Counted from the stretch's first letter, positions 49,706-58,953 are shown. The stretch is DNA of 64,000 nt from RGIG6165 sp045538835 (GCA_045538835.1 JAZQEF010000018.1:62001-126000), one strand, 5' to 3'. Program-made: numbers and translations. The notes: generated by a model from the sequence alone, not told the origin.

Positions 49706-50491
49706 TCACCCCAATTTATGAGCAATTTCAATAATTTTATCAAAGTCGGGAACAATTTCCTTTCCCGACTTATTCAGATAAAGCAAAAATTCTATATTAC
49801 CATCTCCGCCTCTTATCGGTGAATAGTCAAGACCGCAAATGTTAAAACCTGCTTCCCGATAATGTCGGATAACATCTTTTAAAACTTTCGCATGAACTTT
49901 TTTGTCATTTACAACGCCCTTTTTTGATATGCCCACGCCGCCGCATTCAAACTGCGGTTTTACAAGCATAACTATCTGCGTTTTATCTGATGACAATCTG
50001 TATATCGCATCTTTAATATTTTTAAGTGAGATAAAACTTACATCTACCGCTATAAAATCAAAGTCGGTATCCGGCTCAAAAATCCTGATGTCGCAGTTTT
50101 CAAAAGAGCGTACTCTTTTATCTGCCAAAAGCGACAAGTCGAGTTGAGAAGTCCCCACATCAACGGCATATACTTCCCGTGCACCGTGTTCAAGCATACA
50201 GTGTGTAAAACCACCCGTTGATGCACCTACATCAAGACACACTTTCCCAAGAACCGATATATCAAAGTTACACAGCGCTTTATCAAGTTTTTCTCCTGCC
50301 CTGCTCACATATTTATACGGCTGACCGAGAAGATCGATCTCACAAAATTCATCATATTTTTCCGATGCTTTTTTCACCGTTTTGCCGTTAACTCTGACAA
50401 GTCCCATTTCTATTGCAGACTGTGCCTTTGCCCTGCTCTGCAAAAGTCGCTTTTCTACTATAAGCGTATCGATTCTGATTTTATTCTCCAT
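49706..50491 (-). CDS. tlyA: TlyA-family rRNA 2'-O-methyltransferase
   Basis: A 261-residue protein with an N-terminal S4 RNA-binding domain (about 1-60) and an FtsJ-like Rossmann domain with VCLDVGASTGGFTHCML and VDVGTSQLDLSL. TlyA proteins methylate 16S and/or 23S rRNA; older annotations call them hemolysin A. The start is ATG 50491 after GGAGA, lying inside the end of dxs, so the genes overlap by 11 bases. The frame to 50521 is only dxs sequence. Confidence 0.95.
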   Translation of the reverse strand: MENKIRIDTLIVEKRLLQSRAKAQSAIEMGLVRVNGKTVKKASEKYDEFCEIDLLGQPYKYVSRAGEKLDKALCNFDISVLGKVCLDVGASTGGFTHCMLEHGAREVYAVDVGTSQLDLSLLADKRVRSFENCDIRIFEPDTDFDFIAVDVSFISLKNIKDAIYRLSSDKTQIVMLVKPQFECGGVGISKKGVVNDKKVHAKVLKDVIRHYREAGFNICGLDYSPIRGGDGNIEFLLYLNKSGKEIVPDFDKIIEIAHKLG

Positions 50492-52307
50492 CAAATATCT
50501 CCAGAACAGAATTAGTGTCAAGACCTGTCATTTGATACTGCTGAGCAACAGTTCCCTGCTTCACAAAATCATTGACAGCATATATATCACAATTAATGTG
50601 CTTTGCAAACACAGAAGCAACGCCGCCGCTTTCCATACCCTCTTCAAAAAAACAGATTTTTTTGCAGGCGCCGACTGTTTTTTTAATTTCGGCATAATCA
50701 ATACCAGTAAGTTTATATAGTGCAAGAATACCTACATTTTTATCGGTAAGTTTCTTTGCTTCAAAAAGGTTTATAAGCTGTCTGCCGTAACCGACCGCTA
50801 TAATATCCGCATCTTCACAATCAAATGATTTGTAATCCTCAGTAAACGAAAGTATGTCCGCATATTCTTCAGATTGGCTGCCCTTGGGATATCTCACACA
50901 GGTAAGACCGCCTTTTTCAAGTCCTGCGGAAATAGCATATTTCTGCTGTCTGTAGGTTGCGGGCGAATAAAGCGTAACTCCCGGCATTTCAAGAAGCATG
51001 GACACGTCAAATAATCCCTGGTGAGTCTCCCCGTCATCACCCACAAAACCTGCTCTGTCAATAGCAAGTATTACCGGCAGATGCTGAAGTGCGACATCGT
51101 GGAGTATTTGATCGAAACTGCGCTGTAAAAATGAGGAGTAGCATGCAAAAACCGGTTTACAGCCGTTTATTGCCAGACCTGCTGCGAATGTAACCGCATG
51201 TGATTCAGCTATTCCGACATCAAAAAATCTGTTTGGAAACCGCTTTTCAAAACAGTCAAGTCCCACACCGTCACACATTGCTGCCGTTATAGCGCATATT
51301 GATGCATCTTTCTTTGCACATTCGGTAATATATTTGCCGAAATTGCTCGAAAACGTTTCGCCCGTATTGAGCGCAACACCGCAGTCGGCATCAAAATGAG
51401 AAACGCCGTGATAGAGCGTCGGATTATCCTCCGCTTTATCGTAGCCGTGACCTTTGATTGTTTTTAAATGCACCACACATGGATATTCAAGTTCTTTTAC
51501 ACGTTCAAAAACCATCTCTATCTTGTTTTCATCATGTCCATTAATAGGCCCGAAATAACGGAAACCGAGATTTTCAAAGTAATTCCCCTGACCCTTTGTT
51601 AGAAGGTTTTTAAACCCGTTTTTAATCTTTCTGACATTATTGTAAAGAGTGTTTCCTATAACGGGAATCGATTTTAGATGTTTCGTCAGATTATCTTTAA
51701 AATCAAAATATTTTCTTGTCGAAGTATATGTCGAAAGATATTTTGAAAAAGCACCTACATTTTTTGATATAGACTGACCGTTATCGTTAATAACGATAAG
51801 AAGTCTTGTTCCGCTTCTGCCGGCGTTATTTATTCCCTCAAAAGCAAGTCCCCCCGTCATTGCCCCGTCACCTATAACTGCAATCGTAAACGAGTCCTCG
51901 CCTTTTATCTTATTTGCGGTTGCAATTCCGAGCGCCGCAGATACCGAAGTACTGCTGTGACCTGCTAAAAATGCATCATGCTCGCTTTCATCGGGACGCG
52001 GAAATCCTGACAGGCCGTCTTTTTTTCTGAGTTTAGAAAAACGCTCAGCCCTGCCTGTAAGTATCTTGTGGACATAACTCTGATGTCCCACGTCGAAAAC
52101 TATTTTATCTGTCGGCGAGTCAAAAACTCTGTGAAGCGCAACCGTAAGTTCAACAACACCGAGATTTGATGCAAGGTGTCCACCCGTCTTTGAAACATTT
52201 TCCACAAGAAATTTTCTTATATCCTCACAAAGCGACGATACCTTTTCGGGTGGAACTTCTTTTATAGATGTGCCGTTTAATATATCTGAAAGAACATTGT
52301 ATTCCAT
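50481..52307 (-). CDS. dxs: 1-deoxy-D-xylulose-5-phosphate synthase
   Basis: A 608-residue thiamine-diphosphate enzyme, the entry step of the non-mevalonate pathway, joining pyruvate and glyceraldehyde phosphate. The N-terminal HLASNLGVVELTVALH, the TPP motif VIGDGAMTGGLAFEG with NDN, and the transketolase-like C-terminal DRAGFVGDDGETHQG are conserved. ATG follows GGGAG. It is 3 bases after ispA. Confidence 0.97.
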   Translation of the reverse strand: MEYNVLSDILNGTSIKEVPPEKVSSLCEDIRKFLVENVSKTGGHLASNLGVVELTVALHRVFDSPTDKIVFDVGHQSYVHKILTGRAERFSKLRKKDGLSGFPRPDESEHDAFLAGHSSTSVSAALGIATANKIKGEDSFTIAVIGDGAMTGGLAFEGINNAGRSGTRLLIVINDNGQSISKNVGAFSKYLSTYTSTRKYFDFKDNLTKHLKSIPVIGNTLYNNVRKIKNGFKNLLTKGQGNYFENLGFRYFGPINGHDENKIEMVFERVKELEYPCVVHLKTIKGHGYDKAEDNPTLYHGVSHFDADCGVALNTGETFSSNFGKYITECAKKDASICAITAAMCDGVGLDCFEKRFPNRFFDVGIAESHAVTFAAGLAINGCKPVFACYSSFLQRSFDQILHDVALQHLPVILAIDRAGFVGDDGETHQGLFDVSMLLEMPGVTLYSPATYRQQKYAISAGLEKGGLTCVRYPKGSQSEEYADILSFTEDYKSFDCEDADIIAVGYGRQLINLFEAKKLTDKNVGILALYKLTGIDYAEIKKTVGACKKICFFEEGMESGGVASVFAKHINCDIYAVNDFVKQGTVAQQYQMTGLDTNSVLEIFDGE

Positions 52308-52310
52308 AAA

Positions 52311-53186
52311 TCAATACTCCCTGCAGAGCAAATAGTCTGCAAGTAATTTTACCTCATCAGTATTATAAAATTCAGAAAGATATGATACACATTTATCCGT
52401 ATATTCTTTTGCCGCAGCACGGGCACCGTCAAGTCCGAGAAGTGTGACATAAGTTATCTTGTCAAGTTTCTCATCACTTCCGACTTTTTTACCCATAAGC
52501 GTCTCATCCCCCACAGCATCGAGAATATCATCTATAATTTGAAATGCTATGCCGAGATTTATGCCGAAGGCATCCGCAGCATGCACCTGCTCATCTGTGC
52601 CGCCGCCCAGAATAACGCCTATCTGACAGGCACACGAAAGAAGGGCACCTGTTTTAAGTGCGTACATAGATGTAAGTGAGTTTATATCCTCAAGTTTCTC
52701 AGTAACATCGATGACTTGACCACCAAGCATACCGTATGTGCCCGAGCAATTCGCAAGTACGAGAGCCGCTTTTTTTACCTTATCTGCAGTAAATGTATTT
52801 GACATCAGCACGGTTTCAAACGCAGTGTTCAAAAGAGCATCACCCGAAAGTACCGCAATGTCTTCACCAAATGCCTTATGATTTGAGGGTTTTCCTCTTC
52901 TCATATCATCATCATCCATACAGGGCAGATCATCGTGAATAAGCGAATAGGTATGTATCATTTCCAGTGCCGCGGCAAAATCAGAGGCTTTCTGCCATAC
53001 AGGCTCAAATATCCTGTAAAACATAAACAAAAGAGCCGGTCTTATTCGCTTGCCGCCGTTTTGTGCGGAATAAAGCATTGCTTCAAATATTTTTTTCTGC
53101 TTGGTCGCCATACCCCTCGAAAGAATGGTTTCTATTCTCTCTTCACAGCATTTTGCATATTGACTCAAATTATCTTTAATATCCAT
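52311..53186 (-). CDS. ispA: Polyprenyl (farnesyl) diphosphate synthase
   Basis: A 291-residue trans-prenyltransferase. The first Asp-rich motif is LIHDDLPCMDDDDMRRG and the second is FQIIDDILDAVGD, the classic arrangement for farnesyl diphosphate synthase (with two residues inserted in the first motif). Its product feeds uppS. ATG follows GGAGG and overlaps the xseB stop by one base. Confidence 0.95.
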   Translation of the reverse strand: MDIKDNLSQYAKCCEERIETILSRGMATKQKKIFEAMLYSAQNGGKRIRPALLFMFYRIFEPVWQKASDFAAALEMIHTYSLIHDDLPCMDDDDMRRGKPSNHKAFGEDIAVLSGDALLNTAFETVLMSNTFTADKVKKAALVLANCSGTYGMLGGQVIDVTEKLEDINSLTSMYALKTGALLSCACQIGVILGGGTDEQVHAADAFGINLGIAFQIIDDILDAVGDETLMGKKVGSDEKLDKITYVTLLGLDGARAAAKEYTDKCVSYLSEFYNTDEVKLLADYLLCREY

Positions 53187-53416
53187 TATTCCTCCGATGC
53201 CGTGAAATCTTCTTTCACTTTACCACCTGCACCGTCATCTACAAGTATTTTTATCTTTTTTTCTGCCTCTGTTATGAGTTTGTTGCAGACTTTTGTAAGT
53301 TTGACTGCTTCTTCATATAAACTCATAAGTTCGTCAAGCGGTGCGTCACCGTTTTCAAGGAGTCTGACTATCTCTTCAAGTCGCTTAACTGAAGTTTCAA
53401 AATTCATATTATCCAT
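53186..53416 (-). CDS. xseB: Exonuclease VII small subunit
   Basis: A 76-residue helical protein that assembles with XseA. The family pattern FETSVKRLEEIVRLLENGD and then ALDELMSLYEEAVKL (here PLDELMSLYEEAVKL) is clear. The start is ATG 53416, 7 bases after AAGGA; the in-frame TTG 53422 has no spacing. It starts two bases after xseA. Confidence 0.95.
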   Translation of the reverse strand: MDNMNFETSVKRLEEIVRLLENGDAPLDELMSLYEEAVKLTKVCNKLITEAEKKIKILVDDGAGGKVKEDFTASEE

Positions 53417-53418
53417 AA

Positions 53419-54630
53419 TCAAGTCCTTCTTTCAATTTCATCAACTGTTGCCGTGGCACTTCCGTTTGAAAATACCACATTTATTTTCTGTCCGCACGAG
53501 ATATCGTCTACCGAACGGATTATCTTCTCACCGGACGTTGCATATGCATATCCTCTCGACAGTACCGCAAGCGGACTTAATGCATCAAGTTTCGACACTG
53601 TTTGTAAAAATGCATTTTTCCTTCGTTCTATCGCATATTTTGTGAGCGAATCTATTTTTTCCGCATAGTTTAATACCGCCGTTTTTTTATCGTCTGTCAG
53701 TATCGCAGGATCTTTTAAAATGCGATGTGATGCAAGTGTGTCGAGTCTTAGCCACTTTTCTTTTACTGTCCTTCTTGCATATACAAAAACCGTATTTTTA
53801 AGATTTGAGAATTTTTCAATAAGTTCATTACTGTCAGGCACGCACAATTCTGCCGCCGCCGACGGTGTGGGGGCGCGGAGATCACTCACAAAATCACAGA
53901 TAGTAAAATCTGTTTCGTGACCGACTGCCGATACAATTGGAATTGAGCAGTCATAAATAGTTCTTGCAAGTGTTTCATCATTAAACGCCCAGAGATCTTC
54001 TATAGAACCTCCGCCTCTGCCTATAATAATAACATTGACAGACTTAGTTGCATCAAAGTACTTAACCGCTTCAACAAGAGAAGCCGCCGCATTTTCACCC
54101 TGAACAAGCGCAGGATAAAGCACTATCTCCGCAAGCGGGAAACGCCTTGTTATAACATTGATAATATCTCTTACTGCCGCACCTGTCGGAGATGTTATAA
54201 CACCAACTCTGTATGGTATTTTCGGAAGTCTTTTTTTATGTTCAGGGGCAAATAAACCTTCGTTCTCAAGTTTCTTTTTGAGTTGTTCATACGCAATATA
54301 GAGAGCGCCGACCCCATCGGGTATCATTTCATCAATGTAAAGTTGATATGAGCCGCCCTGCTCATACACCGACACACGACCTTTGCACAAAACCTTCATG
54401 CCGTCTTCAGGAACAAAAGCAAGTTTTGATGCCTTCCCTGAAAACATTATCGCTTTGATAACTCCGCCGTCATCTTTTAAAGACATATACAAATGTCCCG
54501 TTCGCATATGGTTGGTAAAGTTTGATATCTCACCTTTGATCCATATTCCGAAAAGATTTGCATCAGTGTCAAATTTTTGTTTTAAGTATCTGTTAAGCTG
54601 TGATACCGAAACAGCATTAGCCTGTTCCAT
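53419..54630 (-). CDS. xseA: Exonuclease VII large subunit
   Basis: A 403-residue catalytic subunit of exonuclease VII, which degrades single-stranded DNA. An N-terminal OB-fold (about 8-100), the catalytic domain with VIIIGRGGGSIEDLWAFND and AVGHETDFTICDFVSD, and a long helical C-terminal region are present. The frame runs on to 54726 inside nusB, but ATG 54630, two bases after the nusB stop, gives the family N-terminus. It lacks a clear SD and is probably coupled to nusB. Confidence 0.96.
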   Translation of the reverse strand: MEQANAVSVSQLNRYLKQKFDTDANLFGIWIKGEISNFTNHMRTGHLYMSLKDDGGVIKAIMFSGKASKLAFVPEDGMKVLCKGRVSVYEQGGSYQLYIDEMIPDGVGALYIAYEQLKKKLENEGLFAPEHKKRLPKIPYRVGVITSPTGAAVRDIINVITRRFPLAEIVLYPALVQGENAAASLVEAVKYFDATKSVNVIIIGRGGGSIEDLWAFNDETLARTIYDCSIPIVSAVGHETDFTICDFVSDLRAPTPSAAAELCVPDSNELIEKFSNLKNTVFVYARRTVKEKWLRLDTLASHRILKDPAILTDDKKTAVLNYAEKIDSLTKYAIERRKNAFLQTVSKLDALSPLAVLSRGYAYATSGEKIIRSVDDISCGQKINVVFSNGSATATVDEIERRT

Positions 54631-54631
54631 A

Positions 54632-55018
54632 TTATTTTGCAACCGTGCCGAGTATGCCGTTAACAAACGATGCCGCCTCAGGCATATCATATTTCTTTGT
54701 GAGTTCAACAGCCTCATTGATAGCAATGGCAGGTGCTATATCCGTATATTTCAACTCATATACTGCAAGACGAAGCGCCGCAAGTGCCGCCTTGCTCATT
54801 CTCGCCGAAGACCAGTTACTGCTGTTTGCGGATATTATAGCATCTATCTCCGTAACATTATTGGCAACGCCTTCAAGCAATGCTCTCCCAAAGTCATCAA
54901 GCATTACCTCTCTCTCTTCCAAAGCAAGCGCCTGCATTTCCTCCAGAGAGTCAAATTTTCCATAACCGTATTCAAATATCAGAAGGTATGCATTTTCTCT
55001 TGATGTATGTCTGTTCAT
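54632..55018 (-). CDS. nusB: Transcription antitermination factor NusB
   Basis: A 128-residue all-helical NusB, which with NusE binds boxA in rRNA transcripts. The N-terminal SRENAYLLIFEYGYG and the C-terminal AINEAVELTKKYDMPEAASF with FVNGILG are diagnostic. ATG follows GAGGTG. It has its own strong promoter and starts the xseA-xseB-ispA-dxs transcript. Confidence 0.95.
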   Translation of the reverse strand: MNRHTSRENAYLLIFEYGYGKFDSLEEMQALALEEREVMLDDFGRALLEGVANNVTEIDAIISANSSNWSSARMSKAALAALRLAVYELKYTDIAPAIAINEAVELTKKYDMPEAASFVNGILGTVAK

Positions 55019-55038
55019 AATCCACCTCGTTTCAAATT

Positions 55039-55067
55039 ATTATAGCATTATATAAATATTTATGCAA
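55039..55067 (-). promoter_or_regulatory. Promoter of the nusB operon
   Basis: TTGCAT (55062-55067), 17 bases, extended -10 TGCTATAAT (TATAAT at 55039-55044), about 20 bases before the nusB start. Confidence 0.75.
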
Positions 55068-55095
55068 TATTATGACTAATTCTTATATAAAGAAA

Positions 55096-55125
55096 AAAGC
55101 ACACTCATTTCAGTAAGTGTGCTTT
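55096..55125 (-). terminator. Terminator after asp23
   Basis: A perfect 10-bp stem AAAGCACACT/AGTGTGCTTT followed by a T-run on the minus strand. It separates asp23 from the nusB promoter. Confidence 0.85.
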
Positions 55126-55133
55126 GAAAAAAA

Positions 55134-55478
55134 TTACTCTTCTTCTTTTTTCTGATCAATATTTATGCCGGAAACTATAATATCAACTTTTTCAACAGAC
55201 ATACCGCACATATCTTGAACATTCTTAGCGATACTCTCCTGTATCTGAGAAGTGATGTCAACTATTTTTACACCGTAGTCAATAACTACAGACGCCTCAA
55301 CAGAAACCGCATTATCTTTTATCTCGACTTTGATTCCCTTATATGGAGTCTTTCCTTTAATGATTCCCATAAGTTCACTGCCTGCTGCAGCTGAAACGCC
55401 GTTTATCTCATTTATAGATTTTCCGACTATTTTTACTATTACTTCTTCTGATATTTTAAGATTGCCTATTGTATCCAT
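55134..55478 (-). CDS. Asp23/Gls24-family envelope stress protein
   Basis: A 114-residue Asp23/Gls24 domain protein (YqhY/YloU-like). YqhY of Bacillus sits at the same place beside nusB and is linked to fatty-acid synthesis control. Visible signatures are EVIVKIVGKSINEINGVSAA and an alternating Val/Ile region VSVEASVVIDYGVKI. No signal peptide. ATG follows GGAGG. It stands between promoter and terminator and so is probably transcribed alone. Confidence 0.9.
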   Translation of the reverse strand: MDTIGNLKISEEVIVKIVGKSINEINGVSAAAGSELMGIIKGKTPYKGIKVEIKDNAVSVEASVVIDYGVKIVDITSQIQESIAKNVQDMCGMSVEKVDIIVSGINIDQKKEEE

Positions 55479-55504
55479 AAAGAACCTCCGTAAGTTTTTT
55501 TCTT

Positions 55505-55533
55505 ATTATACACCACAGAGGCATAAAAATCAA
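55505..55533 (-). promoter_or_regulatory. Promoter of asp23
   Basis: TTGATT (55528-55533), 17 bases, TATAAT (55505-55510), overlapping the spoIIIAH stop codon. Confidence 0.65.
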
Positions 55534-56072
55534 TTTATTTCGACTACTGTTATATTTTTAGCGCCGATACCTGTCTCTCTTGTGACTATTTCACTTATCT
55601 GTGCAACTTCTTTTCCGAGAAGTCCTTCACTCTGTACCATTACAGTAACACTGTCATCATCACAGACAACAAGCGCCGAAGCAAAACCTTTTGCCGTTAT
55701 CATATTCTCAATGTTACCTTCGCTTACCGTCTGCTGAGCAATTTGCTCTCTTTTTTCATTTGCAGACTGCTTATCCTCATCGGAACTGTTTTCGTCGCAA
55801 ATTATCTCATCCAATATTTCAAGAGCCTCATCTCTCGAAGTCGTTCTCGTAAGGCGGGCTGAAGCAAAATATGCGTTTTCATCAACTTCAGCATTGACAA
55901 GTTTTGCTTCTCCGAGAACTTTGTCTGCTTCGTATTCTATATCATCACTTAAAATATCCACATCCGATACTACTGCATCATTTCCGCCCAACTGTCTGTT
56001 TAGAAAAACCGACATACATACCACAAGCACCAGACCGAATAACACAAACTGCTTTTTCTTTAAAAATTTCAT
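55530..56072 (-). CDS. spoIIIAH: Stage III sporulation protein AH
   Basis: A 180-residue SpoIIIAH, the mother-cell membrane protein that meets forespore SpoIIQ across the septum. One transmembrane helix (about 9-25) follows a basic N-terminus; a coiled-coil-like stretch (about 60-125) and a YscJ/FliF-like ring-building domain (about 125-180) form the extracytoplasmic part. ATG follows GGAGGT. Last gene of the spoIIIA cluster. Confidence 0.92.
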   Translation of the reverse strand: MKFLKKKQFVLFGLVLVVCMSVFLNRQLGGNDAVVSDVDILSDDIEYEADKVLGEAKLVNAEVDENAYFASARLTRTTSRDEALEILDEIICDENSSDEDKQSANEKREQIAQQTVSEGNIENMITAKGFASALVVCDDDSVTVMVQSEGLLGKEVAQISEIVTRETGIGAKNITVVEIN

Positions 56073-56083
56073 AATTACCTCCG

Positions 56084-56527
56084 CTATGATGTTTTCTTAC
56101 TTACGCTTATTCTTGACGACGAAACATCCGTCAGTGACTTAATAGTCGATATCACCTGATTTTGAATAGAAACATCGTCTGCCCCGTCGATAACAACGGC
56201 AACACCTCTTATTTTAGGCTGATTTGTCTTTATCAGCATCGGAGAAGATGAATAACTAACACTTGAATACACCGCTTCTCCGCTGTTTTCGAGTGTCACT
56301 GCAACACTGCAGTCACCCACCCCGTCTATACTTTTGAGTACATTTTCCAGTTTATTTTCAAGTTCCTCCACATATACACGTTCGTCGTATATATCTTTAG
56401 CCGTCCCGCTGCTGCCGCCAAACAGCATCAGAAAAATACCGGCGGCAACTGCAAGAAGAAGTATTATGATCTTTTTGTAGTCCTGTCTTTTTAAATCAAA
56501 TTTGAATATTCCTGTTTTTTTATCCAC
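56084..56527 (-). CDS. spoIIIAG: Stage III sporulation protein AG, GTG start
   Basis: A 147-residue SpoIIIAG with one N-terminal transmembrane helix (about 20-40) and an extracytoplasmic ring-forming domain recognised from SIDGVGDCSVAVTLENSGE. It is clearly shorter than B. subtilis SpoIIIAG (about 229 residues); the missing part corresponds to the insertion that builds the beta-barrel collar. GTG 56527 lies 7 bases after AGGGTG. It overlaps the end of spoIIIAF. Confidence 0.9.
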   Translation of the reverse strand: MDKKTGIFKFDLKRQDYKKIIILLLAVAAGIFLMLFGGSSGTAKDIYDERVYVEELENKLENVLKSIDGVGDCSVAVTLENSGEAVYSSVSYSSSPMLIKTNQPKIRGVAVVIDGADDVSIQNQVISTIKSLTDVSSSRISVSKKTS

Positions 56528-56933
56528 TGTATATCACCCTGTCCCGTGATATCCCCGATATGCCTGACAGATAGTCACCTGCCGACATATCGCCGCTGTA
56601 TATCAATTCAAGCACCTCGATTTCACCTTCCTTACACTCACAATATATATTCGCAACTTTTGCATTGTATTCATTATCTGCAAGCAATCTATTCAATTCA
56701 TTTTTTAATTCGTCCGAATATATTAAGGACAGTGCAACATCAGATTTATTTTCAAAACCGCCCATAAAATCAAGCGATATTCCTTTTGTTTTTTGCAGTG
56801 GCTGCAATACTGCTGTAATTACAATTATCGAGCAGAAAAAATTTATTATCTCACGGTATTTTTCACTTACAAGTCTTTTGACAAGTCCGCATATGATACC
56901 GCTTGCACATATTGTATAAAAATAATTTCCCAT
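56520..56933 (-). CDS. spoIIIAF: Stage III sporulation protein AF
   Basis: A 137-residue protein with two transmembrane helices near the N-terminus (about 7-22 and 32-50) and a C-terminal ring-building-like domain, matching SpoIIIAF, the least conserved member of the complex. The frame opens at 56996, but ATG 56933 has GAGGT 5 bases before it and lies beyond the spoIIIAE stop. Identification depends mostly on position. Confidence 0.85.
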   Translation of the reverse strand: MGNYFYTICASGIICGLVKRLVSEKYREIINFFCSIIVITAVLQPLQKTKGISLDFMGGFENKSDVALSLIYSDELKNELNRLLADNEYNAKVANIYCECKEGEIEVLELIYSGDMSAGDYLSGISGISRDRVIYSG

Positions 56934-56941
56934 ACAAGACC

Positions 56942-58012
56942 TCAGGCTACCGATATAAGTAGTGAAACAGATATAATTATATACATCATTTCGCATACAT
57001 AAAGCGCCGTAATTATCTCAAAAACACCTTCGCACCCTTTCAGCAGAGCCTTTATTGACGACTGTCCCATACCCTCGCATAAAATCAGTCCTATCCGCAA
57101 TATCATAAGCGCTGCAAGCAGTTTAAGCAGATAAGGTAAAAGCATAATAACAACAGAAATAATACCGAATACTCCGCTGGTAGAAACTATCATTTTTGAT
57201 GATGCTACCACAGTGCCAAATGCATCTTTTACCACTCCGCCGACTATCGGCATACTTCCTGAAATTATGAATTTTGCCGTCGACATACCTATACTGTCGC
57301 CTGCAGATGATATAAATTTTTGCAGTCCCGTAACACCCGAAAACACTATTCCGACAATGCCGATAAGTGTTATAAGAATGTTTTTTAAAGTGCCAAGCAA
57401 CTTATTTAAAACTCCGTTTTCTATTGCTGATGCATATGTAAGACTCAAAAGACCGCCTAAAAACGGAACAAAAAAAAGCGATATCAGATTTGATATGACA
57501 GACAGAATCCCCACTATTGTTGAAGGCATCATCCCTGCAGATACGGTTTTACTTCCTGCGGCAAGTCCTGCCGCCATATACGAATATATAAGTGACAAAA
57601 AACCGTTAAGAGATGCAAGTTTTACAAAAGCGCCCGATAGTATTGGATAAATACAACTGTGCAAAAGACATATGGAAACCAGGCATAGTACTATATCAAA
57701 AAGTTGCACATAATTTTTATCTGTGATGAGCAGCGCCAGAGCGCATGCACAGACGGAAAATATTACCCTTTCTATGAGCGGTTTTAGTGACGGGAAAATG
57801 CTTCTGAGCGATTTCTTTACAAACTCAAACATTTTTTTCGGTGAGAGATGCTCTGTCAGCCCCACACCGTCATCAAGATCTTCTTTTGAAACATATTCTT
57901 TTACATCTGTGCCGGCACTGTCATACATCTGACTGTAATCTACTGCCGCAACCGACAGTTGCAATATACCTGTCAAAAGAATCATCAATAAAACACATAT
58001 AGTTTTTTTCAT
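56942..58012 (-). CDS. spoIIIAE: Stage III sporulation protein AE
   Basis: A 356-residue multi-pass membrane protein with a signal peptide (about 1-22) and around eight further helices. The pattern PFLGGLLSLTYASAIENG and GSMPIVGGVVKDAFGTVVAS matches SpoIIIAE, thought to be a channel component of the feeding-tube complex. The ATG overlaps the spoIIIAD stop (ATGA). It is somewhat shorter than Bacillus SpoIIIAE (399). Confidence 0.94.
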   Translation of the reverse strand: MKKTICVLLMILLTGILQLSVAAVDYSQMYDSAGTDVKEYVSKEDLDDGVGLTEHLSPKKMFEFVKKSLRSIFPSLKPLIERVIFSVCACALALLITDKNYVQLFDIVLCLVSICLLHSCIYPILSGAFVKLASLNGFLSLIYSYMAAGLAAGSKTVSAGMMPSTIVGILSVISNLISLFFVPFLGGLLSLTYASAIENGVLNKLLGTLKNILITLIGIVGIVFSGVTGLQKFISSAGDSIGMSTAKFIISGSMPIVGGVVKDAFGTVVASSKMIVSTSGVFGIISVVIMLLPYLLKLLAALMILRIGLILCEGMGQSSIKALLKGCEGVFEIITALYVCEMMYIIISVSLLISVA

Positions 58013-58380
58013 CCCGTAAAACCTTTTATTATGTCAAGAACATTTGATAACATCGTCACCGCTGATGCTATAACTGCAGTTTTCGTAAAAACAGTTATCG
58101 CTTCTGCAAGCGATTTTTCACCGATATCCTGACAGATACTGCACAAATATTCAGAAGCAAGAAGTATAAGCGGTATATACAAAAAATTATCTATACCCTT
58201 AATATCACTTCCCGAATATTTGACAAGAGAAACTATCTTCCCCCAAAACGGCACTGCCGTTATCAGAATTGATATTGAACATACAGCCGATATAGGAAAT
58301 GACATTTTACTTCCCGAACTTTTTACCACCAGGATAATGCATATCCCTATAATTGCGCATATATAAACTTTTCCTATCAT
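58009..58380 (-). CDS. spoIIIAD: Stage III sporulation protein AD
   Basis: A 123-residue membrane protein with four hydrophobic helices. The central DNFLYIPLILLASEYLCSI and GEKSLAEAITVFTK fit SpoIIIAD. It overlaps spoIIIAC (ATGA type) and spoIIIAE, so the three are translationally coupled. Confidence 0.92.
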   Translation of the reverse strand: MIGKVYICAIIGICIILVVKSSGSKMSFPISAVCSISILITAVPFWGKIVSLVKYSGSDIKGIDNFLYIPLILLASEYLCSICQDIGEKSLAEAITVFTKTAVIASAVTMLSNVLDIIKGFTG

Positions 58381-58571
58381 AGTGTGAATGTGCTGATAAG
58401 ATAGTCGTAAAGTTCTCTTGCTTTGCCAAGCACCAATATCAGTCCCATAATTATACCTACCATGTTTACAAGCGAAGAATACTCATCTTTACCGCTTTTG
58501 GAAAGTATAAGATTTACCGATATCACAAGAAGTGCGAGTGCAAACAGTTTAAAAATCGTTTGTGTTTCCAT
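58377..58571 (-). CDS. spoIIIAC: Stage III sporulation protein AC
   Basis: A 64-residue protein with two transmembrane helices, matching SpoIIIAC in size and in the pattern LSKSGKDEYSSLVNMVGII. ATG follows GAGGT. It lies between spoIIIAB and spoIIIAD. Confidence 0.93.
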   Translation of the reverse strand: METQTIFKLFALALLVISVNLILSKSGKDEYSSLVNMVGIIMGLILVLGKARELYDYLISTFTL

Positions 58572-58578
58572 AATTACC

Positions 58579-58953
58579 TCAATACAGAAGTGTGATTATT
58601 GCTATCCCTAAAAGAACACTTAAAATAACACTGTTTTTTCTGAGCCATTCGTTTTTTTCTTTTACTGAGCGAAAGTGTTCTTCACTTTTCATTATCAGTT
58701 CATTTAGTTCATCAATGTTTTTAATTTTGTATACCTGATCAAAAAGTTCAATATCTTCCGGTCTCAGATGTTCACATTTATCAGGTGCGCAATTTATGTT
58801 CATTCCGAAAAACTCATGATCGGAGGCACTCTTTTTCAGTTTATCAAGATTAAATTTCACTCCATCAATTCTTTTGCCGACAGAAATACTGATATATTTC
58901 CCGATAAGAGCCATAGCCGCAATTATTATCAAACAACCTAAATACCTGAGCAT
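58579..58953 (-). CDS. spoIIIAB: Stage III sporulation protein AB, shortened
   Basis: A 124-residue protein with a transmembrane helix at each end (about 3-25 and 106-123) and a helical, charged middle. This is the plan of SpoIIIAB, a protein related to type II secretion GspF, but the usual length is about 170 residues; roughly 45 residues of the helical middle are missing. There is no frameshift, and the flanking genes are intact, so it looks like a natural short form. It overlaps spoIIIAA by 16 bases, with GGTGA as SD. Confidence 0.8.
   Translation of the reverse strand: MLRYLGCLIIIAAMALIGKYISISVGKRIDGVKFNLDKLKKSASDHEFFGMNINCAPDKCEHLRPEDIELFDQVYKIKNIDELNELIMKSEEHFRSVKEKNEWLRKNSVILSVLLGIAIITLLY

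Noticed and set aside
52935..53645. 236-codon plus-strand frame opposite ispA, xseB and xseA
   Set aside because: It crosses three well-identified genes on the other strand, has no SD and no recognisable protein features; it is an antisense shadow.
54383..55003. 206-codon plus-strand frame opposite xseA and nusB
   Set aside because: Shadow of nusB/xseA; basic and Cys-rich composition without family resemblance and no start signal.
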